Source: Saprospiraceae bacterium (GTDB lineage Bacteria; Bacteroidota; Bacteroidia; Bacteroidales; JAIPBB01). From it: a DNA stretch of 12,773 bases. The notes beneath the pieces are model-generated. The model was not told where the DNA came from and did not search any database. It saw only the letters and a program-made list of their open reading frames with translations. Below are positions 7,691 through 12,773 of the stretch, one piece after another. The DNA lies in assembly GCA_021739805.1 (NCBI GenBank), contig JAIPBB010000141.1, positions 1 to 12,773 on the forward strand, in the 5' to 3' direction. A program made the position numbers and the translations under genes. Each line of letters opens with the position of its first letter. Within the stretch, counting starts at the first letter, position 1.

Positions 7691-10600
7691 CCTCCTAATT
7701 TTCTCCAACAGTTCATCCTTATTTATCGGTTTTGAAATATAATCATCGCATCCTGCTTCAAGTGCTTTTTCTTTGTCGCCTTCAAGAGCATAAGCAGTTT
7801 GAGCAATAATTATTACATCTTTATTGAATTCACGGATTTTCCTAGTGGCTTCATGTCCTCCCATTATTGGCATTTTTATATCCATTAATACTAAATCAAT
7901 ATCAGGATTTTTTTGAAATAATTCAATTGCTTCAATCCCTGTTTTAGCATGTAGAATTTCTTTTCCAATATTCTTTAGGATAATAGATAAATGTTTGAAT
8001 GAAACTTCTTCATCTTCGGCAATGAGAATTTTAAGTTTTTTAACTTCTTGCTTTTGTACGATTTCCATTTGTTCCTTGTTATCATTCCGGTTGTCTATCG
8101 GGATCGGGATATCTTTTTTATCAGTAGAATAGGGGAGTGTAAAATAGAAAGTTGTTCCAACACCTTCTTCTGATTCAAGCCATATTTCCCCACCAAGCAT
8201 TTCGACATAAGCTTTTGTAATTGCCAGTCCTAATCCTGAACCTTCGTAAACTTCTTTGTCATCAATATCTGCTTGAACAAAACGATCAAATACTGCTTGC
8301 TGTCGATTTTTAGGAATACCAATTCCTGTGTCTTTAATATAAAACTCCACTTCGGCACTTCGACTCCGCTCAGTGACCGATAGTTCGGCACTTCGGCTCT
8401 CTTTGTACACTTCGACTCCGCTCAGTGTGACAGGGTTCGGGATAGGTTGCTTAGTAGAATCTGGCAAAACAAGATTATAACCAAATTCAATGCTACCTTT
8501 ATGAGAAAATTTTATTGCATTTTTAATGAGATTTGTTAAAATTCCATAAAGTTTATCCTTATCAGTTTTAATTATAGCTTTATCTGTTTCAAAAGCAGTA
8601 TTTAAACTTATTGTCATTCCTTTTTTCTCAACTTCAGGTTTGAAAAATAGAAATAGGTTTTCCATTTGTCTGTTAATATTTGTATCTGTGATTGTTATCT
8701 TTGTTTGTCCTGATTCAATTTTTGAAATATCAATAATGTCATTAATAGTTTTAAGCATACGGACACCACTTTTTTCAATTATATTGATAAACTGTTTTTG
8801 TTCATCGCCACTAAGATTATTTTCTTTTAAGAGGTTTGTGAATCCAAGTATGCCATTCATAGGTGTTCGAATCTCATGGCTCATATTAGCAAGGAAAGAA
8901 GATTTTAATCTGTCTGATTCTTCGGATTTTTCTTTAGCCTTTATAAGTTCTTTTTCGATTAGCTTTTGTTGAGTTATATCTACAATAATACCTCTTAAAC
9001 CAAGGGGAGAGCCATTCTTGTAAATAGCACTTGAATATATTAACACAGGAAATTTACTTCCATCTTTCCTTATTGCCATATATTCATGATTGGCTGGTTC
9101 GATTCCTTTAAGAATATCTTGAATATTCTTCATGCCTCTTTCTCTATCTTCAGGAACAATGATTTGAAAGATATTAATTCCTTTATCAAAATCTTCCTGT
9201 GAATAACCAAAAGTGCTAAATGCTTGTTTATTTGAAAAAGTAAGATTTCCTTTCAGGTCAACCTCATATACAACTTGGGGTAAAAAATTTGCTAATTCTC
9301 TGAATTTCTCTTCACTTTCCTTAAGAGCAAGTTCCGTTTGTTTTCTTTCAGTTATATCTTGTTGAATTCCTGCTATTTCAACTGTTTCACCTTTGTCGTT
9401 TTTAATTGCAAATACTCTTGTTTCTATTGGATATAATTCATTGTTTTTGCGTTTACAAATCAATTCTCTTTTCCATTCGCCTTTCGACATTGCTTCGGCC
9501 CTGAGTTTTTCACCACTTATTTTAGAGTCATCATTATAAACAATTAAATCAGCCGGGTCAATATCTATGAGTTCGCTAAGATTGTATCCACTCATTTTTT
9601 CAAAAGCAGGATTTACATAATTGATTTTTCCTTTAGTGTCAGTTAATATAACACCATCGGTAGAGTTGCGAATTACCTCTGAAAGTCGAAGGTTAATTTG
9701 CTCGGTTTTCTTTTTTTCAATTGCGAATGCTATTTGATATGAAATATGAGTAAGTAATTCTAAATCATTTTCATTATAAGTATTAGCCTCGTGATAATCT
9801 TGCAATGCCATCACCCCAATAATATTTTTTTCAATACATAATGGAATTCCAATCCAAATTTCCGGTAAATCTCCCTTTAATTTAATTTCACCTTGCTTAG
9901 CAAGATTTTGGTAGGTTTTTTTTGTAGCGAATAATGGGATGCCTGTCTTGATTACATATTCGGTTAAACTTTTAGAGTTCTCTCTTGGTACAAAACCAGG
10001 ATTTGAATTTTTTTCATCTACAAAATATGGAAAAGCTATATGATTTTTTTCTTTGTCAATAAGAGCAATATAAAAATTAGAATTTTTAATAATAGAACTT
10101 AGCAAATTATGAATTGTTTGATATAATTCATCAAGGCTTTTTGTTGTGTTTATTGCTTTTACAATATTATTTAATACTTCCTGGGTTTGTTCAGATTTCC
10201 ATTTTTGAGTAATATCTCTAAGAATTATTATAGTTCCATCAATTTTATCGTCTTTTTTTAGAATTGAACTATGAAAAAGCACTATTTTCTTTTCACCTTT
10301 TTTTGTGTAAACTTCAATTTCGTAAGGATTAACATAGTCTCCTTTCATTAAGGAATTGAAGTTTTTTTGTACTTTATTAATGCTTGATGTTGGAAATATT
10401 TTTAATTCACTAAAATGTTTTCCAATAAATTCTTTTTCAGCATATCCACTAATATTTACTATGGCATTATTTATCCTGATGATAATACCATTTTTATCTA
10501 CTAATGCAATTCCATTTTTAACACCTTGAAATATAATTTCTAATTCTTTTTCATTTTTTTGAAGGGCTTTTTGTGCTTGTTTCCTTGGTGTTATGTCGCG

Positions 10601-11398
10601 AATAATACCAACAATACCTCCCGACTCCTGATTTTTAGCAGAAATTTCTAAAGTTTTTTCTTTGAAATCAAGCTCGTAAGCTTTAGTGTGTGTTTTTGAA
10701 AAGATACTTGAAATAAACCTTAAAATTTCGGGAAGTTGTTTTTTATTTACAAACTTTTTAGCCAGATTTAAACCAGATTTACCAATAACATCTTCTTTTG
10801 GAATACCCGTTATTACTGTAAAAGCATCATTCACCATAACAACTTCTATTTGTTTGTTTACGTGTATTATACCATCGTTTGCTCCTTCAATAATTGTTCG
10901 GTATTTTTCTTCACTATCTCTAAGTGCATTGTCTGATTTCTTTTTCTCGGTAATATCTCGTGAAACAGTAATTAATTTATTACCCATCACATTTATGGTG
11001 GATTGAAAAATACACCATTCGCCACTTTTTGATTTTATTCTATATTCAAGGGTTTCCGTAACATTAGATAGATTAAGCTTAAAGGCCTGGTTGATTTTTT
11101 CTTTAAGATATTTTTTTAAAAGTTGAATTGATTGTTTTTTATCATCGGGATGCACAAATTCAAAAAATGATTTTCCAATCATCTCTTCAGGTTCATATCC
11201 TAGTAAATGTATTGACGACGGGCTTACATATAAATATCTTGCTTTTAAGTCGAAGCTAACAATCGCAATACCATCGCTGGTGTTTTCAGCAATTAAATGA
11301 AAAATATCTTTATCTTTTTCTAAATCAGTAATCTTAGCTTTTAACTTATTAATCTCTTTCAATAATTCACTCTCTGATTTGTTTATGTTCTTTTTCAT
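7679..11398 (-). CDS. Soluble hybrid histidine kinase, 5 PAS + GAF + receiver
   Basis: A 1239-aa hybrid kinase with no membrane segment. Order: short coiled coil (8-30); PAS (33-151), PAS (162-272), PAS (283-397), GAF (about 405-562), PAS (570-686), PAS (693-812); HisKA with SHEIRTP (H841); HATPase about 940-1090 with N box [18 protein letters not shown] and GSGLGL; receiver 1123-1237 with EDE, D1173 in LVLMDIKMP and K1223. From the linker [12 protein letters not shown] onward it closely matches the kinases at 317-4393 and 11701-12773, so these are paralogues with exchanged sensory halves. Residues about 981-1016 are an insertion coded by dispersed palindromic repeats in the ATP-binding domain. 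The ATG at 11398 is preceded by AACGAGA-type repeats. The last codon and stop overlap the octamer array. No DNA-binding or enzymatic output is attached. The ligand is unknown. Confidence 0.94.
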   Translation of the reverse strand: MKKNINKSESELLKEINKLKAKITDLEKDKDIFHLIAENTSDGIAIVSFDLKARYLYVSPSSIHLLGYEPEEMIGKSFFEFVHPDDKKQSIQLLKKYLKEKINQAFKLNLSNVTETLEYRIKSKSGEWCIFQSTINVMGNKLITVSRDITEKKKSDNALRDSEEKYRTIIEGANDGIIHVNKQIEVVMVNDAFTVITGIPKEDVIGKSGLNLAKKFVNKKQLPEILRFISSIFSKTHTKAYELDFKEKTLEISAKNQESGGIVGIIRDITPRKQAQKALQKNEKELEIIFQGVKNGIALVDKNGIIIRINNAIVNISGYAEKEFIGKHFSELKIFPTSSINKVQKNFNSLMKGDYVNPYEIEVYTKKGEKKIVLFHSSILKKDDKIDGTIIILRDITQKWKSEQTQEVLNNIVKAINTTKSLDELYQTIHNLLSSIIKNSNFYIALIDKEKNHIAFPYFVDEKNSNPGFVPRENSKSLTEYVIKTGIPLFATKKTYQNLAKQGEIKLKGDLPEIWIGIPLCIEKNIIGVMALQDYHEANTYNENDLELLTHISYQIAFAIEKKKTEQINLRLSEVIRNSTDGVILTDTKGKINYVNPAFEKMSGYNLSELIDIDPADLIVYNDDSKISGEKLRAEAMSKGEWKRELICKRKNNELYPIETRVFAIKNDKGETVEIAGIQQDITERKQTELALKESEEKFRELANFLPQVVYEVDLKGNLTFSNKQAFSTFGYSQEDFDKGINIFQIIVPEDRERGMKNIQDILKGIEPANHEYMAIRKDGSKFPVLIYSSAIYKNGSPLGLRGIIVDITQQKLIEKELIKAKEKSEESDRLKSSFLANMSHEIRTPMNGILGFTNLLKENNLSGDEQKQFINIIEKSGVRMLKTINDIIDISKIESGQTKITITDTNINRQMENLFLFFKPEVEKKGMTISLNTAFETDKAIIKTDKDKLYGILTNLIKNAIKFSHKGSIEFGYNLVLPDSTKQPIPNPVTLSGVEVYKESRSAELSVTERSRSAEVEFYIKDTGIGIPKNRQQAVFDRFVQADIDDKEVYEGSGLGLAITKAYVEMLGGEIWLESEEGVGTTFYFTLPYSTDKKDIPIPIDNRNDNKEQMEIVQKQEVKKLKILIAEDEEVSFKHLSIILKNIGKEILHAKTGIEAIELFQKNPDIDLVLMDIKMPIMGGHEATRKIREFNKDVIIIAQTAYALEGDKEKALEAGCDDYISKPINKDELLEKIRRLVK
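8351..8458 (-). repeat. Cluster of palindromic repeats inserted in frame in a HATPase domain
   Basis: Two exact copies of CACTTCGACTCCGCTCAGTG (8356-8375, 8408-8427) flank a partial copy (8387-8400). On the coding strand they are read in two different frames, giving VTLSGVEV (residues 990-997) and VTERSRS (1008-1014). The block adds roughly 35 residues between the GSIEFGYNL strand and the EFYIKDTGIGI strand, compared with the paralogue at 11701-12773. The frame stays open through the whole block. Confidence 0.88.
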
Positions 11399-11411
11399 AT
11401 TGAATCTGGTT

Positions 11412-11475
11412 TCTTGTTTCTCGTTTCTCGTTTCTCGTTAAGTGGTTGAGTAGGTGAGTGGGTAAGTAGGATACT
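11412..11475. repeat. Heptamer and octamer repeats upstream of a kinase start
   Basis: Four heptamers (one TCTTGTT, three TCTCGTT; 11412-11439) are followed by octamers AAGTGGTT, GAGTAGGT, GAGTGGGT and a decayed copy. The order and sequence match 7556-7594, so the two intergenic regions share a common origin or a common process. The heptamers end 13 bp from the ATG at 11398. Confidence 0.85.
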
Positions 11476-11616
11476 CATCTAACTCTAACTTTTACGCCTA
11501 ATTTTGAAAGATATCTTATTATACAATTTTAATAATCTTTTAATTTCTAATTTGTCTGATTTATGCTTTTATATATTTCTTTATATATGTTTTTTATCTT
11601 GTTAGCAGTGAAATAA
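11476..11616. other. AT-rich spacer between the facing arrays
   Basis: A very AT-rich stretch with no open frame of note. I looked for TAnnTTTG on the minus strand and found no full match; TATCTTTC near 11508-11515 is one base off and lacks a -33 element. It would be the loop between the two complementary octamer arrays. Confidence 0.5.
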
Positions 11617-11712
11617 TCAACCAAATACTCAACCACTCCACCACTCAACCACTCAACTACTCAACCACTCAACTACTCAACAACTCAACAACTCAACAAC
11701 TCAACAACTCAC
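11617..11712. repeat. Octamer array (CCACTCAA type) overlapping a gene end
   Basis: Ten consecutive 8-bp copies from 11633 to 11712 (one CCACTCCA, three CCACTCAA, two CTACTCAA, three CAACTCAA, then CAACTCAC), with degenerate copies before. In the gene's sense they read TTGAGTGG, TTGAGTAG and TTGAGTTG. Bases 11701-11712 are coding: the array supplies the final Ser-Cys and the TGA stop of the kinase. The units are complementary to the GAGTGGGT-type units at 11440-11475. Confidence 0.9.
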
Positions 11713-12773
11713 CAATCTCCCAATTTTCTCTAAAAGCACCTCCTTATCAATCGGTTTTGAAATATAATCATCGCAGCCTGCTTCAATAGCTTTTTCTTTG
11801 TCGCCTTCCAAAGCATAAGCTGTTTGGGCTATAATTATTACTTCTCTATTAAGTTTACGTATTTGTTTTGTAGCTTCATGACCATTCATTAATGGCATTT
11901 TCACATCCATCAGTATTAAATCAATATCAGGATGCTGTTTGAATAGATCAACTGCTTCGATTCCTGTTTTAGCATGCAAAAATTCTTTTCCAATGTTTTT
12001 TAGTAATATTGATAAGTGCCTGTCGGCATATTCTTCATCTTCGGCAATAAGAATTTTTAGCTTTTTGTCTTGGGTGTCTTGCAGATTTTCTTCCCTATTA
12101 CTATCGGGATCAGTCTCAATTTTCTCCTTTTTAATAGAATGATATGGAAGTGTAAAATAGAAAGTTGAGCCAACTCCAACTTCCGATTCTACCCAAATTT
12201 TCCCACCCATCATTTCGACATAAGCTTTAGAAATTGAAAGACCCAATCCCGAACCTTCGTAAACTTCTTTGTCTTCGATATCTGCTTGTACAAATCTGTC
12301 AAAAATCGCCTTTTGTCTATCTTTTGGAATACCAATGCCAGTATCTTTTATATAAAATTTAACTACTGGGAATTGTTTGTCAGGTATTAAATTATAACCA
12401 AATTCGATGCTTCCTTTTTTGCTGTATTTTATTGAATTTTTAATGAGATTTGTCAGAATTGCATAAACTTTCTCTTTATCAGTTTTAATGGTCGCTTCTT
12501 CATTATTAAGAGTGTTGATTAATTTATAACTCATTCCTTTTTTCTCGACTTCAGGTTTGAAAAATGAAAACAGAGTATTGGTTTGTTCATTAATATCTAC
12601 AGGACTAATTGATGTTTTCACCTGATTTGATTCTATCATCGAAATGTCCATAATGTTTTTGATAGTGTTTAGCATACGATCACCACTCTTTTCAATTATT
12701 GAAATATACTCTTGTTGGGTTTCACCTGACAAACCACGTTCTTTTAACAAGTTTGTAAACCCGAGTATTCCAT
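11701..12773 (-). CDS. Hybrid histidine kinase, C-terminal part (cut by window edge)
   Basis: The frame is open to the last base of the window, where it reads [14 protein letters not shown], the segment that follows the HisKA phosphorylation site SHEIRTPM in the two paralogues. The gene therefore continues outside the window, and the sensory half and the active His are not visible. Seen are the second half of HisKA, a HATPase domain (N box LTNLIKNSIKYS, DTGIGI, GSGLGL), and a receiver with EDE, the acceptor Asp in LILMDVKMP and the Lys in YISKPID. This copy has no palindromic-repeat insertion before EFYIKD-type strand VVKFYIKD, which helps to show that the insertions in the other two are additions. 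The TTG at 12750 is not a real start. Confidence 0.93.
   Translation of the reverse strand, partial: GILGFTNLLKERGLSGETQQEYISIIEKSGDRMLNTIKNIMDISMIESNQVKTSISPVDINEQTNTLFSFFKPEVEKKGMSYKLINTLNNEEATIKTDKEKVYAILTNLIKNSIKYSKKGSIEFGYNLIPDKQFPVVKFYIKDTGIGIPKDRQKAIFDRFVQADIEDKEVYEGSGLGLSISKAYVEMMGGKIWVESEVGVGSTFYFTLPYHSIKKEKIETDPDSNREENLQDTQDKKLKILIAEDEEYADRHLSILLKNIGKEFLHAKTGIEAVDLFKQHPDIDLILMDVKMPLMNGHEATKQIRKLNREVIIIAQTAYALEGDKEKAIEAGCDDYISKPIDKEVLLEKIGRLVSC

Noticed and set aside
8351..8458. Frameshift or pseudogene in the GAF-type kinase
   Set aside because: The repeat block is read in two of its frames only because copies differ in phase; the gene's own frame is open before, through and after it.
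12748..12750. TTG start codon of a 349-aa protein at the right edge
   Set aside because: The frame stays open to the window edge and encodes the conserved HisKA segment found in the paralogues, so the gene is simply cut.

Overview
The window looks like a chromosomal piece of an AT-rich member of the Bacteroidota. The evidence is very large PAS-rich hybrid histidine kinases, A-rich translation starts without a clear Shine-Dalgarno, one good match to the Bacteroidota -7 box (TAnnTTTG), and the 'ACTGAGCGGAGTCGAAGTG' palindromic repeat that I know from such genomes. The phylum call is inference; no rRNA or housekeeping marker is present.

All five genes lie on the minus strand, so transcription runs right to left. 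In that order they are: (1) the 3' part of a hybrid histidine kinase cut by the window edge (11701-12773); (2) a 1239-aa soluble hybrid kinase with five PAS domains and one GAF domain (7679-11398); (3) a 649-aa membrane-bound CHASE-PAS histidine kinase with no receiver domain (5561-7510); (4) CheD, a chemoreceptor glutamine deamidase homologue (4416-4922); (5) after 22 bp, a 1358-aa soluble hybrid kinase with five PAS domains and a PocR-like Cys-rich sensory domain (317-4393). The HisKA-HATPase-receiver modules of (1), (2) and (5) are close paralogues joined to different sensory halves. No DNA-binding output, HPt protein, chemoreceptor, CheA, CheW or flagellar gene is visible.

The gaps between genes are dominated by short-period tandem repeats. 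Positions 1-243 hold 15 units of GTCATTT plus a tiny TTC-looped palindrome, and 264-324 hold an 11-bp repeat. The gaps 7511-7678 and 11399-11700 share one plan: octamers (TTGAGTGG type) at the stop codon of one gene, the complementary octamers further on, then AACGAGA heptamers up to the ATG of the next gene. The gap 4923-5560 holds a nested inverted-repeat element, a candidate promoter and simple repeats.

The most interesting observation is a possible CheD-kinase module. The kinase directly downstream of cheD carries a coiled coil with ten Gln-Gln pairs exactly seven residues apart. Every pair fits the chemoreceptor deamidation/methylation consensus (small-X-X-[EQ]-[EQ]-X-X-small). This suggests, as inference only, that CheD deamidates a hybrid histidine kinase here rather than a classical chemoreceptor. 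Other points are palindromic repeats inserted in frame in two ATPase domains, and intergenic arrays that supply the last codons and stop codons of three genes.
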